Of a stretch of DNA of 64,000 nucleotides, positions 1-11,843 are shown one piece after another. This DNA comes from Ophiosphaerella korrae (lineage: Eukaryota > Ascomycota > Dothideomycetes > Pleosporales > Phaeosphaeriaceae). The stretch covers positions 124,001-188,000 of the forward strand of contig JALNQF010000050.1 in assembly GCA_028456385.1 (NCBI GenBank), read 5' to 3'. A program made the translations under genes and the position numbers. Position 1 is the stretch's first letter. Every line of letters begins with the position of its first letter. The notes under the pieces are model-generated. The model did no database searches and was not told where the DNA came from. It saw only the letters and a list, made by a program, of their open reading frames with translations.

Positions 1-3000
1 ACTAGAGTGTAGGGTTTACTTACTACAAAGTGCAACAATATCTTTGCGCAGCCAAGGCAGTAGCTCACCTAAAGGCTGCATTTAACATAACTTCTATAAA
101 AAATTACGTTAGGAGTGTTTACTTGGCCTACCTAGAGTTCTTGGATTTTGAGACTCAAATAGTCAAGGTACTAAACGTCGTTGTTAATCGCGCGGTCGCA
201 AAAAATTTGATCTAGAAAGACGTGCTATTAGCTCCTGTACTCCAGATAGCATTTTCCTAGATATTTCCTCGTAGTGAATTGGAGTCAAAGTCAAATTCAA
301 ATATTTGCCTTTCTTTACCTGTGTAAATCAAGTTACCGACATTATAGACTTGTAAATTCGCCCTCCTCAAGTACGTTATCGCTTATTAGGCTTTTTACAC
401 GTCGACAATTATGTCAGAGTCTTCAAAATAGCCTAGATTTTAGCATGTAGCTTTAGAACGGCAGCTTCTTTTTAATTTCAGACCCTGGCTTCAACTAGAG
501 TATCGAGACAAGGTTAGCCAAGAGTTAAGCTTGATACCAAGTGCATATAAGGCATACCTCATCTTGACATAGGCTATAGCAAACGGTAATTGATCCTTGC
601 TACGTGCGGTAGATACAAAAACACTGGAATCAATGAATTCTGTCCTTAGGAGAGAAACATCCCAGTTGACTACTAAAGTTAACACTATTCTCTAATTTCG
701 AACAATAATAGTCGCGCAAAAACCTTCGTGACGGAAACCACAATTAAGATTCTGGAACGGAGCAACTATTTACGACGCCGTTTGTAGTAGTAAAAATCAC
801 GAAATGCTGCATTACTATTCTGAGGAGTACCACAGGTAGTCTAAACCAGGGGCACACTGTTTTCAAGTCTTTATTCAGGACGCTATTCTACTTCCTGCAC
901 AAAAGCACAACGCGACTGCGTTCGAGAAATTAACGAATCTCTATGGTAATAATTGTGAGCAATTAATATCAACGCTTGTAAGCCTCCTGGACCGACACCT
1001 TTTGCGACCTTGGATCACAAGGGAATTGCTCCAACGCGATATAGATCCGTTTGCAAGTACTGTCTTACTTACCACTTACTCGATTGGAGCTGTTCTTTGT
1101 AATTCAAGAGTGTATTCCAACGATCGAAAGGATACTCACACATTCCTCCGACGATCGCTTTTCGGTAACGCCTGGCTTTGGACACCTAATTTTCATTGCT
1201 TCCTTGGCTTGCGGCAAGTCAACTTGCGCATTCAAAGTGCTACCATACCTGGACTCATTCACAGGGATAGACTGGCTGATGGAAGGTCTTTCTTGGGAAG
1301 AGACGACTTTCGGCTCGCAACTACCATACGATCGATTGCAGAAGATGCAGGCTGTCTGTAATGATCTCTGTTGGAAGATAGATGCCCACAAGGTGATTTC
1401 AGAGATTCTCATGGAGTCTTCATCTCCGATGAAGCATGGCCAATCTCGGCGTCAGACTCATGAGTGTATACATGAAGCCTAGATCCTAGATTTACTTGTC
1501 TACGAAAACTCTGGCTTGCAGTTGTTTGAAGACTTGGGATTGGACTTCAGTGAGGTCAACAGCGAAGAATGGGCTGCAGAAGTCTCAACTGCGTATCATC
1601 AGTTTTCAACGTGTACATTACATAAACATGATGCTGTGTTTGATGCTGCGTTGCTTTTCAGTCATGCGCTCGATTTTGTACAAGCTACCTGGGAAGTCGT
1701 GGTCATGTTGCCATTTCCAGCACTTGCATACCTAGATGCATCATCACCTTGCCATCGATTAGTGAATCTGGGCCCTAAACGATTTCATATCCCTTTCAAG
1801 AATTTTACCAAGAGAAGAGAGGAGCTTTATCAGATTTACCTCAAGATGACTGGTTAAGATATATATCTGATCAACAATGCTAAAGGGGCTATGGGTGATC
1901 CCAAACGCACTGTAGATAAAGAGGATAAGAACCAGACAAATGCAAGAGGAGTTGTAGTTCGGGGGGCTTTTGATGTTCATTCTGAATGAGGTATACACAT
2001 GTAGTACAATCTTGAATTATCACGACATCTTTCAATTTAATTCTTGTCCCATGAGCGAGTGTGCTCTTTTTCAATGAACCTACCCCGCCGCTACCGTAAT
2101 CACAACTATGCCCCAATTTTACCTTTAAGCAGATTGGCTTCTCTCGCGGGCAAGCTCGAGTCGTGTAGCATATGCCTAGTTAGTAATCGAGACCAAGTCA
2201 TGCACAACTACGAAAGATACGATCGCGTTCAAATGTTCTGCTAGTGTTCCGAGAAACGCCTTTACAATTGCATAGACTACCGCATAGCTAATTTTGTCGT
2301 CGCTGACTGCACTCTCCAGATGTTGTCTGTGTCTAGTAAATCTAACGGTTCCCAATTCGCACACCGAACACAACACGACGCGACACAATCTCCACCTCTC
2401 GATCGGACCACTCATTATCGATTCGCACGATAGGAGCATTTTGTGCGATTTATGGCACGTTCATCGCTGTAGCTGATATTCAATGTAATGTTATGATTGC
2501 ATAATACACGCTGGACTTTGTGCGCCACGAGCTAATCTAGTTTATGATGTGCAACTAGGTGGACTGGAAGGATCACTGTGACCCTGTGTAGTCATGGTGC
2601 TTCTAGGGTGGGGCCTCTTTTTAAAGATACGAAAACAAAGGTCGAGGGGTAATGTCACTTCATCGCAACTTATTGCTTCAAAGAAAATAAATCGCGGAAC
2701 CCACAATAGAGCATGCGAATTTGACACGGCTGTTTACACCCTTCTAAGGTCCGGATGATCTCAACGATAATTGTATCGTGTGAGAGGTAAGTACTTAATA
2801 GTCACGTTAATCCCTCATGGTATGCATGGCCACTAAAATGCTACCAGTATGGTCATTCTTGGCTCTGACTTCATGTTGAAAATTATGCTTAGTTCCGTTA
2901 GTCGCTGGCATCTATCTAGCATCTTCTGCGCCCTACGAAATTCTCCTAATACTATTCTTCAACGTTAGCCGACATCAGTGTGCCTAATGCCCTTCTTAGG

Positions 3001-3397
3001 TTTGGTATCATCGGACTCTTGCTTAATAGGCCCCGCGGACTCAGTTCCTCAATACTGCTCGACACGAAGCAGATGACTTGCGATCAAAACTAAGCCTCTT
3101 GGTGAAGATGTGATTCAATATTGTCAATTCATTCGCTCGTATTGGTACCTTTACAACGATTTCAACCCGTCCAGGCAGAATATATGCCCGCCTATAATAA
3201 GAGCATTGCAGCGACCTAGGAGCATAACCATATCGAACTTTAATAATATATAGTCATTGAACATATTCTAATAGTCAACTCCCACCGAAAGATGTCTCCT
3301 TTAGAACGCGGCCAGTCTTCGGACTAACGAGTCTGTGTGCGTGATGCACACCCCCCACTAAACCTAAGTTTTTACAGCACGCGATAACCCCACCAAT
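1..3397. other. gene-poor, decayed stretch
   Basis: No intact gene can be supported here. Base composition is AT-rich and stops are frequent in all frames. The only coding-like signal is the remnant listed separately at 1051-1857. Confidence 0.6.
1051..1857 (+). pseudogene. unassigned coding-like remnant
   Basis: Two open stretches in the same frame (about 1051-1482 and 1516-1857) are separated by one stop near 1480. Together they would encode about 265 residues of ordinary globular composition. The second half has an acidic helix-like segment around LFEDLGLDFSEV followed by a Trp/Ala-rich helix. I cannot assign a family. There is no upstream ATG with good context, and surrounding frames are closed. 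It may be the C-terminal part of a larger dead gene. A chance reading frame is also possible. Confidence 0.3.
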
Positions 3398-3580
3398 ATG
3401 GACCCGATTCAAGCTGCGATTAAAGAAATCGGGTCGCTAGGACCAGGAGAAGGTTTTTTGTAGAAAAAGATTGCTGCTAAACATAATATTGAGCCAACTA
3501 CGCTAAGCTGAAGATGCCAGGGCCTGACAAGCTCAGATCAGACCAAAAAACTTAACTAGAGAAAACTTGGCCTATAATAA
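3398..3580 (+). mobile_element. Fot1/Pogo-type transposase N-terminal relic
   Basis: Reading from the ATG at 3398 gives the typical start of fungal Tc1/mariner-Pogo (Fot) transposases: MDPIQAAIKEI, a Gly/Glu loop, then KKIAAKHNIEPTTLS, which matches the psq-type helix-turn-helix, followed by a RCQG motif. The frame is broken by TAG at 3461, TGA at 3509 and TAG at 3557. The TGA lies where the family usually has Arg (CGA to TGA). The last TAG lies where it usually has Gln (CAG to TAG). Both fit C-to-T decay. Nothing recognisable of the DDE catalytic domain follows, so this is a short dead fragment. Confidence 0.55.
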
Positions 3581-4287
3581 GTGTATAAGCCTCTTTATGA
3601 AATTTATATTTATATACAGGCAGGTAATAAGTCCATTACATAAGACTTTAGGATGTTGAATACAAGATTAGCTGTTCGCTGCGACAAACTTTTGGTACCC
3701 TTTCGCGCTGCGCTACTAGGGCTAGGGAACCAGGCTTGATCAGAGGTCCTGGCCCAACTATTTTACCGTAAGTGGATGCAAATTCCTTCTTGAAGATGTC
3801 AGTAATGGCTCCCAGAATTTCATGTTTCTTATTGTATATCATATCTTGCTTTCGAACTTGCGCCTACAATATCTAAGATTTCTGTGCGCTCTGTAGTATC
3901 AAAATAGGAATGGGCTTTTCCTTCCTCGAATAGTGTATTGGAAATAACTTCATTTAATGTTGGGGAACGAAACGATGCACGAATTTGCACTAGGGCAGCT
4001 TCGAGCTCAGGGATTGGCTTGCATTCTGTGTGCGACATTGTTCTTGTGTATCGTGGTTGTTCCTCTCGTGAGGGTTTTGGGTGCGGGCGGCGGCAAAGCA
4101 TAGCGAAGTATGCGCACGTGCGCTTTGGAGCCTCAGCAATGGGGGACTTAGTACAATATTGCACCTAGGAAGGAGCCAACTTGTTGATACTATATGTATC
4201 TGCCTATCGTCCTTCTATTTGCTTCGCGAGGCTGAACAGTTTCTGTGCCCTTGAGATGTATTACAGTCCGTGCGTACTGACTGCCTG

Positions 4288-4415
4288 CAGTCCCTTCGCA
4301 TGGTGGAGCACATCCCTATCAAAGTTTGGCGAACTAGAGCATAACAGTCAGTGTGACCTAGAGCCGTAATTCGTCAAACTTTGACAGGGATGCGCTCCAC
4401 TACGCGAAGGCACTG
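4288..4415. repeat. imperfect inverted repeat, 46-bp arms
   Basis: The arm at 4288-4333 is the reverse complement of 4370-4415 at 40 of 46 positions, with a 36-bp spacer. Five of the six differences are A/G transitions and one is a transversion. The dyad could fold as a long hairpin. It may be a short foldback element or the end of two inverted transposon copies. No ORF of note lies inside. Confidence 0.65.
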
Positions 4416-4421
4416 TAGGTC

Positions 4422-7400
4422 TTCATCTTTGGTGTGTAGCCTCATCGCACTCGTTAGCAACAGAGGCAGGTCTCTAGGATGGCCCGGTTTTCAGCCAAGT
4501 TGCCGCCTAGGCAGTCCTATCACTACTTCCCGGATACGGGATACTTCTTCTGCATCGAAACAACCTAATTCTAACCAAATCTAGGATGCTACTGAGTGTG
4601 CTACCAGGCGTCGCCCCACCCATACTAGGCCAATTGACGCGCAGTGTTGCGGTTCTGATCCTAGTGCCCAACCCCCCGGTCGTGGCACGAACTAAGGAGC
4701 TTGGCGGGTCACGCCAGCAAGCGGGGTCCGGAACACAGACACAGACACGATCGAGACGATCGAGACTTTCGAGGACAGACGTCAGTTCTACTTGTCGTAT
4801 CGGGTCCAGCGCAAATCATGTCGTCATTCGATAAAAAACTTGGCCTAAAAAGCAAACCAGATGAAGCAAGGCAGTGCGCAGGTCATACCAAGCCGCAGTG
4901 GGACAGGTTCTATGTATGGCGTCCAAAATTGAACCTAGACGTGAACTAATCATAGGTGTCTAGCATTTTAGCAAAGTCGAAGTTGATAACCTTTTGGTAG
5001 CCCATCCGGACTGGAAGCGCGCTGATGTGCCATCAAATGTCTATGATAGAATGTTGGGCCGAATCAACGACAAGCTAGCGGAGGAGGAAGCCCCTAGGGT
5101 TGATGAGAAGGTGTTCAATTGGCGTTTGTACCGGCTGACGAAGGATCGACCAAGTAGGTTCAGTTGACTCGCCTCATTTAGCTTTGGTCGTCTAATACTT
5201 GCAGCCAATAGTAAAGGCAAGAAAGTGTCAGGATCCACAAAGTCGGAAGGTGCGGGGACTGAATGAACATGGCGGCGAACATGCACAGAGTTGAACCCGG
5301 GGGAAGCGCACATAGTAATACAAGAATGCATCCGCTGCGCTAGCACATATTGAAACCTGCTCAAATGCACATGCACATTCACCCAAGATTGTTAGTGCTC
5401 CCTTTATTGTGACACTGGGAGGCTCACACAATCACAAATGAGACTCACGTCGTAAACGGGACTTGCAAAATCGCAAACGGGACACACCCAAACCACGCAT
5501 GGTCTATGTCCAGCAAGTCTAGCAAACAGATTCTTTAGTAATATTATCCCAGTTCGTTGCCTAGCAGGAGATTGCAAGAAGGCATGTACTAGGCCAGCAA
5601 AGCTATTCGTCATGATACATTATTGGAAACTAGCTCATCCTCAGGGCTTCGCAGGGCCCAGGATAAAATTCTTAGCTCAAGAATGTAAAGAGACTTTTCC
5701 TGTAGGAGACAGCCTCGTCCATCGAATGGTGGCACATCTAACCCACGGGCATGACATGCCTGAGCCCAGCTAGTTCACATGATGTAGCGACACATTGTCA
5801 ACACACTAGGATTTCTACCAGCATATGAGAATCTATGGTGATACACACTCAGCAGCCTACACTGTCCAACCTTTCCCTGTCAAGCGTAATTTATCTCCTA
5901 TAACACTCTGCCCAGCAAAAGCTCCAGCAATTAGCGACTCTCAGGCCAAGGCAGCTAAAATCAAATCACCCGATCACAAAAGAGACACATAGAGCCTCAA
6001 ATGAGACGCACTTACTCTTGCAGGCTGCGACTAGTCTACGCCTGATTGTACCAGCTCCTTCGACGTATATTCTATCCCAAGAGCGGGTTCTTGCTCAGTC
6101 TAAGAAAATGAAAGCAAAGCTTCAAGAAGGGAAGCATCTAACAAATGAGTTCTATAGCAATACCCAATATTTCCCGTGCCCATCCTGCAATCAAGAGTTC
6201 GTTGGCCCTACATGCGGTTACTAGGTACGGCACACAGGACTTATGCTTAATAGTACCTTATGCGAGTAAGGCTCACGGAGGAGCGTGCAATGGCATGCAA
6301 CCAGTTCGATATTACGGTGCAAGGGAAGGCAATTGTCCGGAGTGCGGCTATCTAACCCCATAGGTGTACTGTTAAAAAGAAAATGGCCGAGGAAGCGATT
6401 TTGACGCGCCAGTAGTACTCAGCGGTTTAAGAAAAGAACCGATATCTCTATCGTAGGGCTAAATTGAGTCGCACGCTAAATCGATAGCACTACAAGATAT
6501 AAAAGCCTATGGATGCTGATTTATCTTGCTTCACGTTTTTGAACGACGTCCAATTTTGCAACGTGACTTCAAGTTGACAGTATAAGGCTGAGGCAGAAGC
6601 AAGATGCGACTGTATGCCATCAGGGTGGGCCGCGCCGACTCTAAGCATAGTTGCTTCTCAAGCGTGAGTTGAGACTGGAAGCGGGGCGTATTGGCGTACT
6701 TTGACATGTCAGCAATGCTACCAATTTCGAACATGGGAAGGCGAATAGTTTTTCTCCATCTGAAGACGCATCGTAGCAGACAAGAGGTATGGTTGTTTCC
6801 GTATCGTGGCTTTGAACAGCACAGTCAATCAAAACTTGACATTTCGTGGGCTAAGCTCTGTGCTCACTGAAGTTGCCTGCCCACCGAATGTAATCTTCTT
6901 CGTAGGAATAATTACGTCCGAGACGAGTTTGACAAGCGAGGTGTCCAATAGCTACAGGATTGTAATTAGAATGGCAAGAGATGAAGATTCTTTGCGCCAT
7001 GGTGACATGCAAGTTTGAAGAGCAGTGAACTGTTTTATGCGTGATATGATGATAGGTCGGTCATGCAAGTGGAAGAAAGTGAGCTCGAGAGTACCGGGAA
7101 TTGGGGTAGCGCCTCGGCTGATAATCTTCTCGAGAGTTATCTGCTCTTTGTTCCTCTCTTACACAAAACATGAAGCGTGAAGCGCCCGACGATGGTTCAT
7201 AACAAGAACGATCGACGCTCAAGCGTTGTAAAACGCAGAACCTGTCACCTTAGACTTCTAACATGCAACTTTTATTGGAGTTATCGACTTCAGAACCGTC
7301 GCTTAGGCCAGCAATGCTGCAACTAACCCAATGAACCTGTGAGAACAATAGTGTTATCGCAAGCGGCTTATTGTGTTGTATGAACAAAGCGATCGCACCA

Positions 7401-7963
7401 TCAGCGATGGGTGGTGGCAGAGCTCTAATCGCGTCAAAAACCTGCCCACTCCGCCTCAAGCCATCGAACCAATCCTCCGGCTGGCTGCTTGCTTATACTA
7501 GCCGCTCGCTTGTAAAGCACGTTAAGCAGTATAGAGGATGGCACCGGACTCGGGCTCAAGGTCAATGCAGAAGTGTGCGCTCCATGCTTGGATCCAGTAC
7601 CCTGGTACAGTTTTGCGCATGCAGTACCCTCTTCGCGGCCATGGGTAGGACAAATCAAACATGGGGGATTATACCGGATCATATGTTCGAGTGCACCCGC
7701 GAAGCGGCTTTGGTCGCTTATCGCCTAGTACTCAACTTACTATCTGTGGGACCGGCACGGTGGTCAAAGCGCTCAGGCTAGGTCATTTTTGGGGTAAGTA
7801 GTTATCTACCGCGAGTCCGTGCGGTGCGACCGCGCCGGCAGCCACCCAGCCACCCAACCACCTTCGGGTGAACATTCAGCTGAAAGCTGTAAACCTGGTA
7901 TGAAGAGCGTTCATTTTCCAGTATACCAATGTCATAGCACTTTTCTCGAACCCTCGAATTGTC
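4422..7963. other. gene-poor stretch upstream of the HET gene
   Basis: Only short overlapping reading frames on both strands are present, without recognisable domains or consistent codon use. A Cys-containing segment near 6165-6225 (CPSC then TCGY) resembles part of a zinc ribbon, but its frame closes within a few codons. I see no gene I can support. Confidence 0.5.
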
Positions 7964-9610
7964 ATGAGGCTTCTTGATGTTCAAGATTTCGGGCTGCATT
8001 CTTTTGAAGATGAAAGAAAAGCACCGCCATACGCCATTCTCTCCCACACATGGGGAGATGGTGAAGTCACTTTCGACGACATTGCTGTTGGCAGATTTCC
8101 CGCTGAGGTGACGTCCTCAGGTGCCACCAAGATATTGAAATGTGCTGAGCAAGCCAAGAAAGACGGATTAGGGTATATTTGGGTGGATACGTGTATGTCC
8201 CTGCCAAGTTTCCACTGTTTCTCAACTGAGTCAGCTTCAGGTTGTATACAGAAGTCTAGTAGCGCTGAGTTATCTGAAGCAATCAACTCTATGTTTCGGT
8301 TCGTCTGCTGTGGTAGAGGAACATGGGTACCATTCTAATTGACTTCATATAGATATTACAAGAGATCTGCGAGGTGCTATGCATTTCTAAATGATGTTTC
8401 ACCACGACTGGAAGCTTCCCCTGGTCACCCCGAAGGTGTACAAGAAAAGCAGTGGTTAGAAGAACTATCTGCAAGCAGATGGTTTACTCGAGGTTGGACA
8501 CTACAGGAGTTAATAGCCCCTCGCCGACTCGCCTTCTTCTCTAAACATTGGGCCTTCATGGGAACCAAAGCAGAACTTACGAAAATTCTATTCGGAATTA
8601 CAAAAATCCCATATGAGACTCTGGAGTATGGTGATGCATTTGGAGAATCTGTGTCCCGACGAATGAGCTGGGCTGCTAAACGTCAAACAACTAGAATAGA
8701 GGACAGAGCCTACTGCCTACTTGGAATATTCAACATCAATATGCCTCTGCTCTACGGTGAAGGGGAGCAAGCCTTTCAACGGCTGCAGGAAGAGATAGTC
8801 AAGATCACTGACGATCAGACTATTTTTGCTTGGAGAGCAGAGTTTTCAACGTTCGCGACCTGGAGAAGCCTCTTTGCACAGTCTCCAGACGAGTATGCGG
8901 ATAGCGCTGAGTTTGCCCCAGCCTACCAACTTTCTGCTGCTTCGAGCATGCAAAGTTATGGTATCACAAACAGAGGCTTGCAGATCAGCCTCGCACTTTC
9001 CAAGCGAAAGACAATTGAGAAAGGGTGGCAAAGCGGTACAGAGTTCGTTGCGACGCTCAGGTGCCGACGAACTACCAGTCCTTCCAGTGGACCAATCATG
9101 ATCTTCATCAAGAAGATATTCGGCAATGAGTTTGTCCGTGTGGATGCCGATGCCTTCGGTGACGCTCCAAAGAGAGGCTTCTTCGACTCAAAGGAACCAA
9201 GCCAAAATCAATTCAGGTCTTCTGTTATTGTCCGCCACCGACTTGACTATGCCCCCTGGATGAGTTTTCAAAGTAACTTTCGCATTCGTGGTATATGGAT
9301 ACGAAATACTTCTGTAGAAGCTCAATTGAACAAAGTAAGCCCAAACGCACAATGGTCTGCTGAAAGCAGTATGTTCATTTTTCGCGAGGACGATATGAGG
9401 CGGGGCATGCGCCAGGTTGTCGACTGTGTTTTCGCATTTAATTCTACTACCGCTACCATAGCTTTGCATTACAATCCCCAAGAAGAGTATAGGGGCATAT
9501 GTTGCTTTTACAAGATCAAGACAGGTAATCCGAAGGTTGTAATTGAGTCTCTCGTTCGCATCATGGACGGCGAAGCTTTTCTCGCGGTCGGTCTCAAAGT
9601 AGACTTTTAA
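7964..9610 (+). CDS. HET-domain (heterokaryon incompatibility) protein
   Basis: This is a predicted 514-residue protein with a HET domain, a family that triggers incompatibility cell death when unlike fungal cells fuse. Exons are 7964-8192, 8241-8298 and 8353-9610. The two introns are 48 and 54 bp with GT..AG ends, and the phases join cleanly. The N-terminus has YAILSHTWG and EVTFDD, then a Lys-rich helix and YIWVDTCCI spanning the first junction. SSAELSEAINSMF and RCYAFLNDV follow, then RGWTLQELIAPR, MSWAAKR, RIEDRAYCLLGIF and MPLLYGEG, the ordered HET blocks. The C-terminal ~250 residues (after about residue 270) show no NACHT or WD repeats, so this is the short stand-alone type. The frame is intact and probably functional. 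The ATG is preceded by an AT-rich leader. Neighbouring DNA is repeat-scarred, as is common for HET genes. Confidence 0.9.
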
Positions 9611-9930
9611 ATCAAAATGATGAGATATTATTACATAATTAGTAGATAGCTTGATTTAGAGCGAAGAAATATAATAACACAAAGCCAGAGGAACTCTTTT
9701 TTTTCAACACGTATATACAATATGAACGAGGTCGGTATTCTAGAGTAAGTCTAGATAGTTAGAAATAGCTAGAACTTCAAAACTTTCTCTTAAATTATAG
9801 GCACCCACTGTAACTTCATAGAATTCAGAAGCTGATTGGTGCGGCCTCGAAGCGAACCATGTATGATGTCGTTGAGGAATGCCAACAGACTAGGTAGCCA
9901 AACGATGATAGCAACAACTTGGCCAAAAGT
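9611..9930. other. AT-rich intergenic gap
   Basis: This 320-bp gap lies between convergent genes, the HET gene and the membrane-protein gene. It is AT-rich and no feature is seen. Confidence 0.6.
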
Positions 9931-11690
9931 TCATTCCTTCTTTACAACTTTGTACGTTGAATCTACAGCAACATTGGCGATAAAGAAACCTGTCGACACA
10001 AATGCACCCGCATAAATGAAGAAAACCATAGTCCTAGTCAGCTTGCGAAGCCTGGGTTGAATTGGCGGTGTGCAAGATTCCATTGTGGAATGGGCAAGAT
10101 AAATTGTGGATACAAGATGATCTTTCAATTGAGGAATGAGGTACTGAAGTAACTTTACTGCACAAGGCCACAGATACCAGACGAGCAATAAGGGTATACC
10201 AACGACTGAGGCCAACATAATATATGTCAGGCCGGCAACCCCAGGCTGTGGCCCGCACAATACTGCTGGAGAAGTTTTGCCGCATGCTTCAGGATAGGCT
10301 TCCATGTTTCCGCCCACTGAACCGCTAGATCGAATGTCACGAAGCGTTTCGGGATGGAAAATGACCGAAGAGAAAGCACCCAAGTGAAGCAGGTAAGCCA
10401 AAACGTAAGAGCGGAATGTCTCTTTTTCAAAGCCATCAGTCCCGCCAAAACCATGACCGTAGGTGTGATCCTACAGTGCTGGCGAAGAGCATAGTGAATC
10501 TATTCTGCCGCGTTAGCTCTGTAGAATAATTCTTGAGCGTTATCATCGAAGCAATGTCGATTGCAACAGCGAAACAATATTGAGCCCGTTGGAAGCCGTC
10601 GAGCGTTATAAGCATGGCCTCAATGAGTTTCTGAATCTGAGGTACTTTCGTGACAAGGACAGGTGGGCTATTCGGAGAGTATTTTACAGGTACCTGCCTG
10701 CACAAGGCCAATCCGATCGCTGCTAAGTATGCAATAGCGAACTGCATGTAGAATGAATATACAACACCGACTCCCACTATGTCAGGATTGCTCAGATTTT
10801 CTGGGTTGTTCTTGGATATATTGTTTAGACAATTATCGATGGCAGCTCCTGATAGTAGACTCGTTCGGATTCAGCGTCGACATTGTGCAGGATTGTGCTT
10901 TACAGAGTGGCATATTTTCGCAGTGGGCTACAAGGCACGTGGATAAAAATGATGCGGCGCTGGTAACAGACGACAGGTTTGTGTCCATCTGATGGCTGAT
11001 AAGGAACGATTGATTCTCTGCTGGCAGACGGGATTCGCGCACGTCTCGCGAAAGATTTAGATAGAATGCACAACTCCAGAGGTTGAGCTGTGGGCTGTAA
11101 GGGAATGGGTCATCCTTCATAGACGCGGGCGGGAACGGCTCCGTTCGGAAGACTGCTTGTAGATTAGTGCAATTACCGCTCCCTTCCGGAAAGTGGAAAA
11201 CATTTGTGATGCCTGTGTTGAGGTCAGGCTGCAACCACTGCCAAGGTGACGCAGGTGGACGAGGTTCTGTGTTGAATCATTCCGGAATTCGGACTCTAGC
11301 TTTGACAAAGCGTTCGAGTGCTCTAGAATGCATGTAGATAATCAAAGCTTAAAGACAGCTATATATTGCTATACTTGGACTTGAGACTGATAAATCGAGG
11401 CCGATAATCAATCCGGATAGGCTGGGGATATGCAGGTTGGCCTTTGTCAAAATACCGTATGTATTGAAGGTGCACTGGATGGACAGTGGTATGTATGCAT
11501 ATATCAATGTGCACGGAGCAATTCCAACCTTGTCACTTATAATGCGGGGCATCACAAAGGCAGACATCAGGCCGAGGCTGCACCAGGCCCCTCGCACGAG
11601 AGTCTTAATAGTTGATCTGTTGGAGAGGATAAAACTGTCTTGGAATCTCAAGCCAGCCTTGTTACGAAAATAGCGACGACGTGCAGCCAT
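9931..11690 (-). CDS. hypothetical multi-pass membrane protein
   Basis: This is a multi-exon minus-strand gene starting at the ATG at 11690 and ending at TGA 9931. I do not recognise the family. The first block (11690 to about 11360) has hydrophobic segments around GAWCSLGLMSAFVM and TLIYAYIPLSI. A second block (about 11267-10890) is polar with several Cys and N-glycosylation sequons, looking like an exposed loop. A third (about 10870-10490) has VVYSFYMQFAIAYLAAIGLALC. The last (about 10470-9931) has YIMLASVVGIPLLLVWYLW and a final TM near the C-terminus. Splice sites between blocks are only partly resolved, because frames change near 11270, 10880 and 10475. I give the span rather than exact exons. 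The junction near 10475 has no clean phase-matching intron, so a frameshift cannot be excluded. It is divergent from the gelsolin gene with 153 bp between the ATGs. Confidence 0.5.
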
Positions 11691-11843
11691 GTTTCGCGCT
11701 ATCGTTGGACCCTACCCCACATCAATCGCTACGCTGTCGGCCGGCCTTGAGCTTCGTACCTTGCAGCTCCAACGTATCCACGACAAAATCCAATTCCTCT
11801 CATCTTCCACCTTGACGCTCCATAACCACGTACCTACCCGACA
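11691..11843. promoter_or_regulatory. short bidirectional promoter region
   Basis: Only 153 bp separate the start codon of the minus-strand membrane protein (11690) from the gelsolin start codon (11844). The two transcripts must therefore share or overlap control sequences. The part nearest the gelsolin gene is C/T-rich, typical of fungal transcription-start regions. No clear TATA box is seen. Confidence 0.4.

Noticed and set aside
6018..6363. Possible zinc-ribbon gene (CPSC/CPEC)
   Set aside because: The two Cys pairs are in different frames and both frames close quickly; no intron joins them convincingly.
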